Of a DNA stretch of 55,635 nucleotides, positions 43,996 through 52,445 are shown one piece after another. This DNA is from CAYJAY01 sp964368445 (GTDB lineage: Bacteria; Bacillota; Clostridia; Oscillospirales; Ruminococcaceae). Every line of letters starts with the position of its first letter. Positions within the stretch are counted from its first letter, which is position 1. Position numbers and translations under genes: made by a program. Where the stretch lies: NCBI GenBank assembly GCA_964368445.1, contig CAYJAY010000014.1:1-55635 (forward strand), in the 5' to 3' direction. The notes below the pieces were generated by a model. It did no database searches, was not told the origin of the DNA, and saw only the letters and a list, made by a program, of their open reading frames with translations.

Positions 43996-44655
43996 TTAGA
44001 TGTTTATCTTTTTTGCTTTGATGAAATGTATAGGCAACCCTTTTTCACGAAAATTCCGTTCATGTTCCGACATCGGATGATTTGGGTCACAAGGGACGTC
44101 GTAATCTTTGATTAAGATTTCAAAACCTGCCTTTTCGAAATATTCAAAACTCTCCTCGAAAAGAGGTTTGTCGTCGGTTTTGAAATAGATAATTCCGTCG
44201 TCTTTTAAAAACTCACGATATTTAATCAGTTGGCGAAAGTGGGTTAGTCGCCTTTTTTTGTGTTGGTTTTTTGGCCAAGGATTACAAAAATTTATATAAA
44301 TTGTGTCTATCTTGTCTTGGCTTGAAAAAACATCTTGAATTCGACAGATTTCATATGAAAAAATAACGACGTTGTCTATCGGTTTTTGCGCATTTTCAAA
44401 TTGATTTTCGATAGTTAGCTTCGCAAGATAAAGCATCTCGCTTTTTATGTCGATTGCGATATAGTTGGTGTCGGGGTTAGCAAGTGCAAGCGGAGCGACA
44501 AGCTCACCCTTTCCACATCCGAGTTCCAAGGCAAGTTTAGAATTATCGTTGTTAAAAATGCCGTTCCATCTTCCGTTTAGTTCGGTTGGATCTTTTATAA
44601 AAAAAGCTGTTTTATCTAGCTCGGGACGCGCTAATGGGTTGTGACGAATTCTCAC
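43996..44655 (-). CDS. trmB: tRNA (guanine(46)-N7)-methyltransferase
   Basis: A 219-residue enzyme that makes m7G46 in the variable loop of tRNA. LELGCGKGELV binds S-adenosylmethionine, DTIYINFCNPWPKNQHKKRRL contains the TrmB signature (N-x-P-W-P-K-x-x-x-x-x-R-R), and YFKTDD follows. The GTG start at 44655 (RIRHNPLARPEL) matches the family N-terminus; it overlaps the upstream gene by 44 nt. AAGGAG at 44668-44673 is 12 nt away. Confidence 0.9.
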   Translation of the reverse strand: MRIRHNPLARPELDKTAFFIKDPTELNGRWNGIFNNDNSKLALELGCGKGELVAPLALANPDTNYIAIDIKSEMLYLAKLTIENQFENAQKPIDNVVIFSYEICRIQDVFSSQDKIDTIYINFCNPWPKNQHKKRRLTHFRQLIKYREFLKDDGIIYFKTDDKPLFEESFEYFEKAGFEILIKDYDVPCDPNHPMSEHERNFREKGLPIHFIKAKKINI

Positions 44656-45607
44656 GGTATTTATAATCTCCTTCAAACAGCTTTATATGATCGTTTTTAA
44701 GTAACAATCCTTTTTTCTTTGCTTTTGCTAATATGATGGCAACTAACAAGATTACCGCAGACCCGACTATATTTTGTGACCAAAAAGCGTAGGCAACCTC
44801 TTGGCCCAAAGCTATTGAAGAGAAAATCTGTTCAATTATCCCGACGATATCGACAGCAAAACCTTCCTGTCTCCATTTGTCGGCAAGCAAAAAACTAAAC
44901 GAAGCGAAGTTTGCAACAACTACACATAAAGCAGGGAAAAGAGTTACCGCAAAAAATCTTTCGATACTGGGTTTGCCGCCAAAAACTATGTATCCGAGAT
45001 GTGCAAGCAACGCGATAACCAACGATGAGAATAGGATTGAAAAATCCCTTAAAGCAAAATCAAACCAGAGATAGCCTCCGATAAGCGAGAACAACAACGC
45101 TCCGATATACCCAGAAAAAGAGTTTTTTACATACTTAACTTCGCCTTTTGAGACAGGAACGGTAATCTTGGTTGCACACTGCTTGTCGCATACATGCGCA
45201 AAGCCGTCTATCGCTATGATGGCATAGTTGTTAAGCGGTTCCGCACAGTTTGTGCATTTTTCGAAACTGTTAAACTCATAGTGTGCAAATTCTTTTACAA
45301 AGCTATAATAAAACCCCAAAACATTGGTGAACGACTTTTCGGTTTTTTCAAAATCAAGTTTTAACCCTGTAGAACTTATCTGGAGATTAAGAATATTAAA
45401 ACTTTCGGAATGTTTTTGACAAAAATCCGCAATGTAATCGGAACATCTCTCGGGATAATCAACCATACAGATGTCGATACAAAGCGTTATAGAGGTTTTG
45501 TCCTCATATACCGACAAAAGTATATTCTGATTTGCTCCATAAAGATGATCCTCAAACGTTTTAAGTTCAAGGTCATTGGCTATTATCTTTAAATCTTTAG
45601 AAATCAT
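44612..45607 (-). CDS. Unknown membrane protein with CxxC pairs
   Basis: I do not recognise this 331-residue protein. The soluble N-terminal half carries a Cys motif near residues 118-144 (CTNCAEP then CDKQC), perhaps binding zinc. Four or five hydrophobic segments follow (GYIGALLFSLIGGYLWF, ILFSSLVIALLAHLGYIVF, FFAVTLFPALCVVVANF, SAVILLVAIILAKAKK). It is upstream of trmB and overlaps it, so the two share a transcript. No transport or enzymatic motif is visible. Confidence 0.65.
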   Translation of the reverse strand: MISKDLKIIANDLELKTFEDHLYGANQNILLSVYEDKTSITLCIDICMVDYPERCSDYIADFCQKHSESFNILNLQISSTGLKLDFEKTEKSFTNVLGFYYSFVKEFAHYEFNSFEKCTNCAEPLNNYAIIAIDGFAHVCDKQCATKITVPVSKGEVKYVKNSFSGYIGALLFSLIGGYLWFDFALRDFSILFSSLVIALLAHLGYIVFGGKPSIERFFAVTLFPALCVVVANFASFSFLLADKWRQEGFAVDIVGIIEQIFSSIALGQEVAYAFWSQNIVGSAVILLVAIILAKAKKKGLLLKNDHIKLFEGDYKYRENSSQPISASRAR

Positions 45608-45686
45608 TGTTGACTTTACCCATTCATTTTTTGTAAATTATGTATCACAGACAAAATCTCATCAGTAGAATTGAAATGTCTTGTTT

Positions 45687-46154
45687 TTATTTTTCGCTTT
45701 TCGTTTCAGTTTTTTCTTTTTTTGCCTGTTCGTCTGACGGTTTTTCAGAGGGTTGTTGAACAACAGGTTCTTTTTTTGTACTGTTTTTGGCTTTTTCCTC
45801 AACGACTTTTTTTGCTTGTTGCGCTTGTTCGGTTTTTGTGTCTAAAACAGGGAACTCGGGTTTCTTCGCCATATTTTCGTCGATGAGGCGGTTACATCTT
45901 CTGATAAACCCGGCAACCACCAAAAGAATCGTTATAAATCCCAAAGCAGGTATCGTTATCGGGATTAGATATCCCGGCAAAAATTCGACTAAAACGCTGC
46001 GCACGATTTGATCGGAAGGATATCCCATAGAGAGGAATTGTATAATCTCTTGGACATATGGAACGACTATGACGGTTATCTGGAAGATGTACATAGCGAG
46101 GATTAACATCGCAACAAAATACAGCATGCCACAGGAAAATTTATTTTTCTTCAT
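45687..46154 (-). CDS. Unknown two-helix membrane protein with charged tail
   Basis: A 155-residue protein I cannot name. Two transmembrane helices (about 10-31 and 68-86) are followed by a hydrophilic C-terminal tail of about 65 residues rich in Lys, Glu and Gln (VVQQPSEKPSDEQAKK). It could be a membrane scaffold. It has AGAGGT upstream. It is separated by 79 nt from the 331-residue gene. Confidence 0.6.
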   Translation of the reverse strand: MKKNKFSCGMLYFVAMLILAMYIFQITVIVVPYVQEIIQFLSMGYPSDQIVRSVLVEFLPGYLIPITIPALGFITILLVVAGFIRRCNRLIDENMAKKPEFPVLDTKTEQAQQAKKVVEEKAKNSTKKEPVVQQPSEKPSDEQAKKEKTETKSEK

Positions 46155-46191
46155 TATTTTTTACCTCTTTTTTTTGTAGAATAGAATAATT

Positions 46192-46254
46192 GTGTGGTAG
46201 AATTAAGCGATTACATGGTGGAATTACTGAATTACACGGTGGAATTACTGAATT
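46192..46254. repeat. Tandem repeat, 21-nt unit
   Basis: Three 21-nt units: a degenerate first copy (46192-46212), then two nearly identical copies ACA(T/C)GGTGGAATTACTGAATT (46213-46233, 46234-46254; one base differs). It lies upstream of the 155-residue gene on the minus strand and is read through by no gene. Confidence 0.8.
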
Positions 46255-46376
46255 ACACTTTATACTTTAAAGATAATTATAATAAAAATAATGTAATTTT
46301 TCAATAAAAATAATTGAATAGGGCAAGATTAATATAATAAGTTTGAAACGAAAACTTAAAATATTGATTTTTACAA

Positions 46377-46405
46377 TTGCCGAAACGTAATAATTTGTTT
46401 ATAAT
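46377..46405 (+). promoter_or_regulatory. Promoter for the radical SAM pair
   Basis: TTGCCG (46377-46382), 17 nt, TATAAT (46400-46405), 40 nt before the ATG. Confidence 0.7.
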
Positions 46406-46444
46406 GGTCATATAAATATTTTTGGAAGTTGATTTACACATAAC

Positions 46445-48286
46445 ATGAATTATTCTCGCGAAAAAGCTTTGCGTGAGGTTCAAAAGCCGGGACGATACAT
46501 AGGGCTTGAGCCGAATGCTGTGTACAAAAACAAAGATGATGTCGATTTAAGGTTTGCGTTTTGCTTTCCCGATACCTATGAAGTTGGCATGTCGCACCTT
46601 GGCATGAAGATATTGTACAGTCTTTTAAACGCTCAACAAAACATCTGGTGCGAACGCGTTTTTGCTCCGTGGTTTGATATGAAACAAGCTATGGAAAAAC
46701 ACGATGTTCCGCTTTATGCGCTTGAAAGCAAAGACGGCCTTGACAAGTTTGATGTTGTCGGGTTTACTTTGCAGTTTGAACTTTCGTATACAACGATTTT
46801 ATATATGCTTGACCTTGCCGGAATTCCTCTTAAAAGTTCAGCAAGAAAAGAAACGTTTCCGCTTATAGTTGCGGGGGGGCCTTGCGCATGTAATCCCGAA
46901 CCCATAGCCGAGTTTGTTGACATGTTTATGCTTGGAGAAGGGGAGGAGGTTATACTTGAACTTTCGAACCTTATCATTAAAGCGAAAAAGGAAGGTTATA
47001 CAAAACGTAAGCTTTTAATTGAAGCGTCAAAGATTAAAGGCGTTTATGTTCCAAGCCTTTACAAAGTTGAATATAACGAGGACGGAACGGTTTGCTCGAT
47101 AACTTCGAAAAATAAAGCACCGCTTCCGGTTCAAAAGCGTATTATTGGCGACATTAACACGACGTTTTTCCCAAAAGAATTTGTTGTGCCGATGATTGAA
47201 GTCATTCAAGACAGGGTAACTACCGAGGTTTTAAGGGGTTGTATACGAGGATGTAGGTTTTGCCAAGCGGGATATATCTATCGTCCGTTTAGGCCAAAGG
47301 ACTACGACGTAATCGACCGCCAAGCCAAAACCCTTTGCGAGAACACAGGATATGACGAGATTTCTCTAACCTCGCTTTCAACAAGCGACCACCCCGAGAT
47401 CAACGAAATGCTTGACAGTTTGCTTGACTGGACGGTTGAGAGAAAGATTAATCTTTCGCTTCCGTCGCTTAGAATAGACACGCTGACCGACGAGTTAATC
47501 GAAAAGACGACAAAGGTTAGAAAAAGTGGGCTTACGATAGCCCCCGAAGCCGGAACACAAAGGTTGCGCGATGCTATCAACAAAAATCTTACGGAACAAG
47601 AGATATTGGACGGTTGCAAAACCGCGTTTATGTCGGGGTTTTGTACAGTGAAGTTGTATTTCATGATAGGGCTTCCAACCGAAACCGAACAAGATATAAT
47701 AGGCATTGCGACGCTAGCCCAAAAGATTGTCGATCTTTTTTATTCGTTGTCCGAACGTCCAAAAGGAAAGTCGGTGTCGGTTAATATAAGCCTTGCTTGC
47801 TTTGTTCCGAAGCCATTTACCCCATTCGAGTTTTTTAAACAAAACTCAGCACAAGAGTTTGAACAAAAACAACGCTTGATTAAAGAACACGCAAAAAGCA
47901 GAAAGATTTCGGTTAAATGGCATGATGCCAAGACAAGCATAATCGAAGCGGTGTTGGCGCGCGGAGACCGAAGGCTTGGAAAAGTTTTGTTAAACGTCTA
48001 TAAAGACGGCGGAATCTTTGAAAGTTGGGACGAAGGATTTTCGTATGAGCGTTGGGAAAAAGCTTTAAAAAAAGCAAAACTCGACAAAGATTTTTATGCT
48101 TCAAGGGAACGCGAGTTTGATGAAACTATGCCGTGGGATATATTTGACTATGGCGTGGATAAAAAATACCTAAAATCAGAATATAAAAAAGCTAAAGTCG
48201 CAAAAGCAACAAACAGTTGCCATGCCGGATGTTCGGCGTGTGGTATCGAAAAAATTTCGGGGAGGAAATGTTTTGCATACGATTAG
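46445..48286 (+). CDS. TIGR03960-family B12-binding-like radical SAM protein
   Basis: A 613-residue radical SAM protein. The N-terminal part (DTYEVGMSHLGMKILYSLLN) recalls cobalamin-binding folds. The cluster motif GCIRGCRFCQAGYIYRP (C-x3-C-x2-C) is near residue 263, with TSLSTSDHPEI and APEAGTQRLRD as later landmarks; the C-terminus is Cys-rich (CHAGCSACGIEK). In Firmicutes this protein is encoded with TIGR03936, as here, often near RNase G/L21 genes. It is probably an RNA or protein modifier, but the target is not established. Confidence 0.9.
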   Translation: MNYSREKALREVQKPGRYIGLEPNAVYKNKDDVDLRFAFCFPDTYEVGMSHLGMKILYSLLNAQQNIWCERVFAPWFDMKQAMEKHDVPLYALESKDGLDKFDVVGFTLQFELSYTTILYMLDLAGIPLKSSARKETFPLIVAGGPCACNPEPIAEFVDMFMLGEGEEVILELSNLIIKAKKEGYTKRKLLIEASKIKGVYVPSLYKVEYNEDGTVCSITSKNKAPLPVQKRIIGDINTTFFPKEFVVPMIEVIQDRVTTEVLRGCIRGCRFCQAGYIYRPFRPKDYDVIDRQAKTLCENTGYDEISLTSLSTSDHPEINEMLDSLLDWTVERKINLSLPSLRIDTLTDELIEKTTKVRKSGLTIAPEAGTQRLRDAINKNLTEQEILDGCKTAFMSGFCTVKLYFMIGLPTETEQDIIGIATLAQKIVDLFYSLSERPKGKSVSVNISLACFVPKPFTPFEFFKQNSAQEFEQKQRLIKEHAKSRKISVKWHDAKTSIIEAVLARGDRRLGKVLLNVYKDGGIFESWDEGFSYERWEKALKKAKLDKDFYASREREFDETMPWDIFDYGVDKKYLKSEYKKAKVAKATNSCHAGCSACGIEKISGRKCFAYD

Positions 48287-48935
48287 ATTAAAGTTTAGCA
48301 AAGTGTTTGACGCAAGATATATTTCCCATCTCGACCTTGTGCGTGTTTTTTCACGGGCGTTGACACGCGCCAAAATAAACGCATGGTACACCGAAGGGTT
48401 TAACTCGCATCTTTACATGATGTTTCCTTTGCCGCTTTCGCTAGGGTCCGAAAGCATATATGAAACACTCGACATAAAGGTTGAAGACGACACGGACTTT
48501 TCGTATTTTCCTGATAGAATAAACTGTTTTCTGCCGTTTGGTATAGAGGTTTTTGATTGCCGAAAAGCTGTGATGAAGCCAACCGAGATAGCGTATGCAA
48601 GATATTTTATAGATATTTTCGATGAGAACCTTTCTAACAAAGAGATGATACAAGCGTTGGAACAGGTTTGCTTAAGTGAAAAGATAATTGTAACAAAAAA
48701 AAGTAAAGCAAAAAATTTGATTGAAGTAGATATAAAGCCACAGATAAATAGTTTTAAAATAATCGAACAGGGCGACAAAGTTGTTTTTGATTTAATCTGT
48801 GAAGCAGGAACACAAAAGAATTTAAACCCGATGTTGTTGTTAAACGTGTTTTTTGAACAAATAGGAAAAACACCGGATTTTTATCTGATAAAAAGAACAC
48901 AAGTTTTGACAGATCAATTTAAAAATTTTGAATAA
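48273..48935 (+). CDS. TIGR03936 (DUF2344) radical SAM-associated protein
   Basis: A 220-residue protein. IRLKFSKVFDARYISHLDLVRVFSRALTRAKI is the family's N-terminal signature, and LPLSLGSESIYETLDI lies further on. It lacks a radical SAM cluster motif of its own and is the standard partner of TIGR03960. It starts at TTG 48273, 7 nt after GGGGAGG and 14 nt inside the end of the partner gene, so translation is coupled. An upstream in-frame ATG lacks a site. It probably forms a complex with its partner. Confidence 0.85.
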   Translation: MHTIRLKFSKVFDARYISHLDLVRVFSRALTRAKINAWYTEGFNSHLYMMFPLPLSLGSESIYETLDIKVEDDTDFSYFPDRINCFLPFGIEVFDCRKAVMKPTEIAYARYFIDIFDENLSNKEMIQALEQVCLSEKIIVTKKSKAKNLIEVDIKPQINSFKIIEQGDKVVFDLICEAGTQKNLNPMLLLNVFFEQIGKTPDFYLIKRTQVLTDQFKNFE

Positions 48936-48997
48936 GCTCGGTTTTGGCAATTTATTTGAAAAAAAATAAAAAATCTGACATAAAATGATGTTTGATG

Positions 48998-49026
48998 TTG
49001 ACAACAACGACAAATATATATATAAT
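48998..49026 (+). promoter_or_regulatory. Strong sigma-A promoter for rpsU
   Basis: Exact consensus TTGACA (48998-49003), 17-nt spacer, TATAAT (49021-49026). Together with AAGGAGG (49064-49070) this predicts strong expression. Confidence 0.9.
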
Positions 49027-49077
49027 AATAAAAGTTGTAAATCTACGGCAGGTAAGCGGCCTTAAGGAGGGTAGAAG

Positions 49078-49254
49078 TTGTCGGAAGTTAGGGTTAAAGA
49101 AAACGAGAGTCTTGATAGTGCTCTCAGACGTTTTAAACGCCAATGTGCAAGATCCGGAGTCCTCGCAGAGGTTCGTAAGCGTGAGCACTATGAAAAACCT
49201 TCGGTTAAGCGCAAGAAAAAATCTGAAGCGGCAAGAAAACGTAAATTTAAATAA
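49078..49254 (+). CDS. rpsU: Ribosomal protein S21
   Basis: A 58-residue basic protein that joins the 30S platform. SEVRVKENESLDSALRRFKR followed by QCARSGVLAEVRKREHYEKP and a basic tail is S21, full length. The start codon is TTG at 49078, 7 nt after AAGGAGG; a rare start, and because the gene is so short it is easily missed. It has its own consensus promoter and a terminator, so it is expressed as a single gene rather than in the rpsU-dnaG operon. Confidence 0.96.
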   Translation: MSEVRVKENESLDSALRRFKRQCARSGVLAEVRKREHYEKPSVKRKKKSEAARKRKFK

Positions 49255-49320
49255 CCTCTTGGGTTGTTTAATGTTCGCGAGTTAACTGTTAAAGTTGGCG
49301 AACGAAAAAATTATGAATTA

Positions 49321-49357
49321 AAAAGCGACGAAGCGAAAAGCTTTGTCGCTTTTTGTA
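49321..49357 (+). terminator. Terminator after rpsU
   Basis: A 14-bp stem AAAAGCGACGAAGC / GCTTTGTCGCTTTT with loop GAAAA (one wobble), then TTTT. Confidence 0.85.
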
Positions 49358-49400
49358 TGTTTAAGTATTTTGATTATTCTTAAATATATTTCGACAAACG

Positions 49401-49420
49401 AGTTGTTTTTAAAAACAACT
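49401..49420 (+). promoter_or_regulatory. Perfect 20-bp palindrome over the -35 box
   Basis: AGTTGTTTTTAAAAACAACT is its own reverse complement and spans the -35 (TTGTTT) of the promoter ahead of the ModE-like gene. It could be a dimeric regulator operator, the natural candidate being that gene's own product. Confidence 0.6.
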
Positions 49421-49431
49421 TGGTGTACAAT
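49403..49431 (+). promoter_or_regulatory. Promoter for the ModE/FecBCD operon
   Basis: TTGTTT (49403-49408), 17-nt spacer, TACAAT (49426-49431). The -35 is weak and falls inside the palindrome; the start codon is 33 nt downstream. Confidence 0.6.
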
Positions 49432-49463
49432 GTAGATATACAAAAAGCGATGGAGTGTTTTTT

Positions 49464-49826
49464 ATGAATATCGATAACTTTTCGCCGCACATAACGGTAA
49501 GGCTTAAAAGACAAAATGTTTTTTTTGGCCCCGGCATCTATAATCTTTTGATAGAAATATCAAAAACTGGGTCTGTTCGAGAGGCGGCAAAATGTATGGG
49601 GCTTTCATATTCAAAGGCTTGGAAGATTTTAAACGCTTCGGAAAACGAAATTGAAACTAAACTTGTGCTTCGCAAACATGGCGGAAAAGATGGAGGGAAA
49701 GCGAGCCTTTCGGACGAGGGGGAACTTCTTTTGGAACGTTACGCGGAATTTGAACGGGCAGTGAAGAAAAAAGCTTGCGAGGAATATGCGCGGATATTTG
49801 AGGGTGGAGGAACAAAAACAAGTTGA
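49464..49826 (+). CDS. ModE-family winged-helix DNA-binding protein
   Basis: A 120-residue protein comprising only a ModE/LysR-type winged helix: LLIEISKTGSVREAAKCMGLSYSKAWKIL (helix-turn-helix, residues about 31-59), and the wing with a Gly-rich turn HGGKDGGKASL. E. coli ModE also has two C-terminal molybdate-binding (Di-TOBE) domains, absent here, so sensing must come from elsewhere or it is a constitutive binder. ATG 49464 follows GGAG by 9 nt; an in-frame GTG is 9 nt upstream. It begins a coupled operon. Confidence 0.85.
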   Translation: MNIDNFSPHITVRLKRQNVFFGPGIYNLLIEISKTGSVREAAKCMGLSYSKAWKILNASENEIETKLVLRKHGGKDGGKASLSDEGELLLERYAEFERAVKKKACEEYARIFEGGGTKTS

Positions 49827-50419
49827 TGAACATCTTTCTTGAGGGACCAAAAGGAATTGGTAAGACAACTTTAATTAAACAAGCTTTGAAGATAAGCGGA
49901 AAAAAGGCAACCGGTTTTTTAAGTGTTCGCCTGGTCGACCAAAACGGCGTAAGTGTTGGGTTTTGTTTGGAACGGTTTACAGATAACTGTGAGACGGTGA
50001 GGGTTGTTGAAACTGTCGATTTAAAAACCAAAGGGTTATTTATGTCGGGAAATCCTGAAAATAGGGTAGTTAATTTAGATGTGTTTGAAGAAATTCGCGA
50101 GATAGTGGGCAGCTTTCTTGAATACGATGTGTTTGTTATCGATGAGATAGGCGGGTTGGAGTTGCTTTCGCCTGTTTTTGTTGAATATATCAAAACTGTA
50201 TTGGATAGCAACATAGTGTGTATAGGCACATACAAAAGTAAAGATAACTTTAAACATATGAAAACAAATGTTGATGTAAACCTTGTAGGTGACCCCGGTG
50301 GGCGATTTAAAGAACAACTTGTTGAAAAATATAATGCCGAGTTTTTGACCGTTACGGAACAAAACAAACAAGAGATATTAAAAAAAATAATATATAATTT
50401 AAAAAAGGGATGGTTATAA
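49826..50419 (+). CDS. THEP1-like P-loop NTPase
   Basis: A 197-residue nucleoside-triphosphatase of the NTPase_1 (THEP1) family. Walker A GPKGIGKTT is at residues 8-16, Walker B VFVIDEIGGLEL near 108, and CIGTYKSKDN lies in the second half. THEP1 proteins hydrolyse NTPs but their role is poorly known. The gene overlaps the ModE-like gene by 1 nt (TGATG), and a TTG one codon earlier is also possible. It stands in place of a MobB-like GTPase, so a link to cofactor or metal handling is suggested only by context. Confidence 0.8.
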   Translation: MNIFLEGPKGIGKTTLIKQALKISGKKATGFLSVRLVDQNGVSVGFCLERFTDNCETVRVVETVDLKTKGLFMSGNPENRVVNLDVFEEIREIVGSFLEYDVFVIDEIGGLELLSPVFVEYIKTVLDSNIVCIGTYKSKDNFKHMKTNVDVNLVGDPGGRFKEQLVEKYNAEFLTVTEQNKQEILKKIIYNLKKGWL

Positions 50420-50421
50420 AA

Positions 50422-51480
50422 ATGAAAAAACTAAAATTAATTTCGCTAATACTCACCGTTGCGCTGCTTGTAGCTTGTGCTTCAACGACTGAAACGGAAC
50501 AAACCACAGGACAACAAAACGAAGTGCAAACGGAAGAAATAGCAGGACAAGAGCCGTTTGCTTCTATAATCGATCACGCGGGCAGAGAGGTGACGCTTGA
50601 GCAAAAACCCGAAAGGATTGTGAGCGGATATTATATAACGTCGTCGATATTTATCGGGCTTGGTGTAGCGGACAAAATTGTCGGCATTGAAAACATGGCG
50701 GACACAAGGCCTATATACGCACTAACCGCGCCGGAGCTTCTCGAAGTTCCGGGGGTTGGAACGGCGAAAGAATTTGACATCGAGGGAACGGCGGCGCTTA
50801 AACCCGATGTTGTTATCGTTCCGCTTAAACTTCAAGATGCCGCCGAAACGTTGACGGAACTTGGCATACCGACTATATGTGTTAACCCTGAAAACAAACA
50901 GCTTTTAAACGAAACTATCGATATGTTGGGGGTTATAACAGATAGTGTCGGCAGAGCAAACGAACTCATAACAGTTTCGGAAAACGCACTTTTGGAACTT
51001 TCAAAACTACTTGAAGAAACACAAGCTCCAACAGTTTATCTTGGCGGAAACAGCGACCTTTTGTCGACTGCTGGGGCTTTGATGTATCAAAACGATCTTA
51101 TATTAAACGCAGGTGCAACAAATGTGGCGCAAGATATCGAGGACACATATTGGGCGACAGTGTCATATGAACAACTTTTGGCATACAATCCCGATTACAT
51201 AATAATTGCTCCTGCTGCAAAATATACCGTCGAAGATGTCTTGTCTGACAGTGCGATAGCCGATCTTTCCGCTGTTCAAAACAAAGCGGTGTATAAAATG
51301 CCCAACGCGTTCGAGGCGTGGGACAGCCCTGTTCCGTCGTCCTATCTCGGAAGCCTTTGGATTGCAAGCGTTGTTCATCAAGATGTCTACACAGCACAAA
51401 ACTTTGAGCAACATGTTTTGTCGTTCTATCAAAATTTCTATGATTATCAAGGCGAAACAGAACTTTCTCTTGCGTCATGA
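50422..51480 (+). CDS. FecB/BtuF-type ABC transporter binding lipoprotein
   Basis: A 352-residue periplasmic-binding protein (type III, TroA-like fold). Lipobox LVAC near residue 18 anchors it. DHAGREVTLEQKPERIVS opens the first lobe and SPVPSSYLGSLWIASVVHQDVY ends the second. This fold binds metal chelates, vitamin B12, or, as in MolA, molybdate and tungstate. With the ModE-like gene upstream, molybdate or tungstate is a good guess, but no residue proves it. ATG 50422 follows AAAGGGA; the ATG 12 nt earlier overlaps that site. Confidence 0.82.
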   Translation: MKKLKLISLILTVALLVACASTTETEQTTGQQNEVQTEEIAGQEPFASIIDHAGREVTLEQKPERIVSGYYITSSIFIGLGVADKIVGIENMADTRPIYALTAPELLEVPGVGTAKEFDIEGTAALKPDVVIVPLKLQDAAETLTELGIPTICVNPENKQLLNETIDMLGVITDSVGRANELITVSENALLELSKLLEETQAPTVYLGGNSDLLSTAGALMYQNDLILNAGATNVAQDIEDTYWATVSYEQLLAYNPDYIIIAPAAKYTVEDVLSDSAIADLSAVQNKAVYKMPNAFEAWDSPVPSSYLGSLWIASVVHQDVYTAQNFEQHVLSFYQNFYDYQGETELSLAS

Positions 51481-52445
51481 ACAGAAACCGTTTTTTTAAT
51501 GCAATAACGGTGTTGCTTTTAAGTGGAATTATAATATCACTTTTTGTCGGAAAATATCCGCTTGAAATTCAAAATATATTAAACCGCGAAACGGTTGATT
51601 TCGGAGTGTTTTTCAACCTTAGAGTTTCGCGAACGATAATGGCGGTTTTGTCGGGCTTTGGGCTTGCTGTGTCGGGATATATATACCAAACGCTTTTTAA
51701 AAATCCGATAGCTTCTCCCGACATTATTGGTGTGTCGGCCGGCGCTTGTGCCGGAGCGGGGTTTTCGATAATATTTCTCGGAGCGGGGACGCTTACGGTG
51801 GCGATTGGTGCTTTTTTAGGCGGAACGATTGCTACGTTTGTTGCGCTTTCGCTTGTCGCGTTGTCAAAAGGAAATAGAATTTCAACGTTTGTCATATCGG
51901 GCATAGCGATAGGCGCCGTTGCTAACGCGGTTTTAATGTTGCTTAAAATGACCGCCGACCCTGAACAAGAACTTGCGGCGTTGGAGTTTTGGACGATGGG
52001 TTCGCTTGCGGCGGTTACGCTTTCAAAAGTTTTGCCGATAGTTCCGATTGTGGTGGCCTGCTGTTTCGTTTTGGCACTTTTATATCGGCAGATAACGCTT
52101 TTGTCATTAAATTCGGACGAAGCGAAGATGCTTGGTGTTTCGGTCGCGAAGCTGCGAGGTGTGGTTATCTTGATAACAACGTTGATAGTTGGCGCGATAG
52201 TCAGCATAACGGGGCTTATAACGTTTGTGGGGCTTATTGCTCCGCACATAACAAGGCTTATAACAAAATCACATTCCCTTAAAACGATGTTGTTTTCGGG
52301 GTTTCTTGGTAGCGTTATAATGCTTTTTTCCGACACAATAGCGCGAAGTATAAGCAACACCGAGATACCGATTAGCATAATAACCTCGCTTATCGGCGCG
52401 CCGTTTTTGGCGCTACTTGTTTTAAGAGGGGGAAAGGTTGAATGA
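51477..52445 (+). CDS. FecCD-type ABC transporter permease
   Basis: A 322-residue membrane protein of the FecCD/BtuC type with about ten helices. Landmarks are FFNLRVSRTIMAVLSGFGLAVSGYIYQTLFKNPIASPDIIGVSAGA and GLITFVGLIAPHITRLI, which meets the ATPase. The start overlaps the binding protein by 4 nt (ATGA) and it overlaps the ATPase by 4 nt, so the three are translationally coupled. Substrate follows the binding protein. Confidence 0.93.
   Translation: MNRNRFFNAITVLLLSGIIISLFVGKYPLEIQNILNRETVDFGVFFNLRVSRTIMAVLSGFGLAVSGYIYQTLFKNPIASPDIIGVSAGACAGAGFSIIFLGAGTLTVAIGAFLGGTIATFVALSLVALSKGNRISTFVISGIAIGAVANAVLMLLKMTADPEQELAALEFWTMGSLAAVTLSKVLPIVPIVVACCFVLALLYRQITLLSLNSDEAKMLGVSVAKLRGVVILITTLIVGAIVSITGLITFVGLIAPHITRLITKSHSLKTMLFSGFLGSVIMLFSDTIARSISNTEIPISIITSLIGAPFLALLVLRGGKVE

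Noticed and set aside
46192..46254. CRISPR array
   Set aside because: The units are adjacent with no unique spacers and only three copies, and there are no cas genes in the window.
49657..50367. Long minus-strand frame across the ModE/NTPase genes (about 236 codons)
   Set aside because: It spans the junction of two well-recognised genes on the other strand and has no domain or start signal.
51569..52378. Long open frame on the minus strand inside the FecCD permease gene (about 269 codons)
   Set aside because: It runs opposite to a clear membrane permease, is rich in Ser/Thr/Pro/Ile and lacks a ribosome site or recognisable domain; such frames arise from the codon pattern of the true gene.
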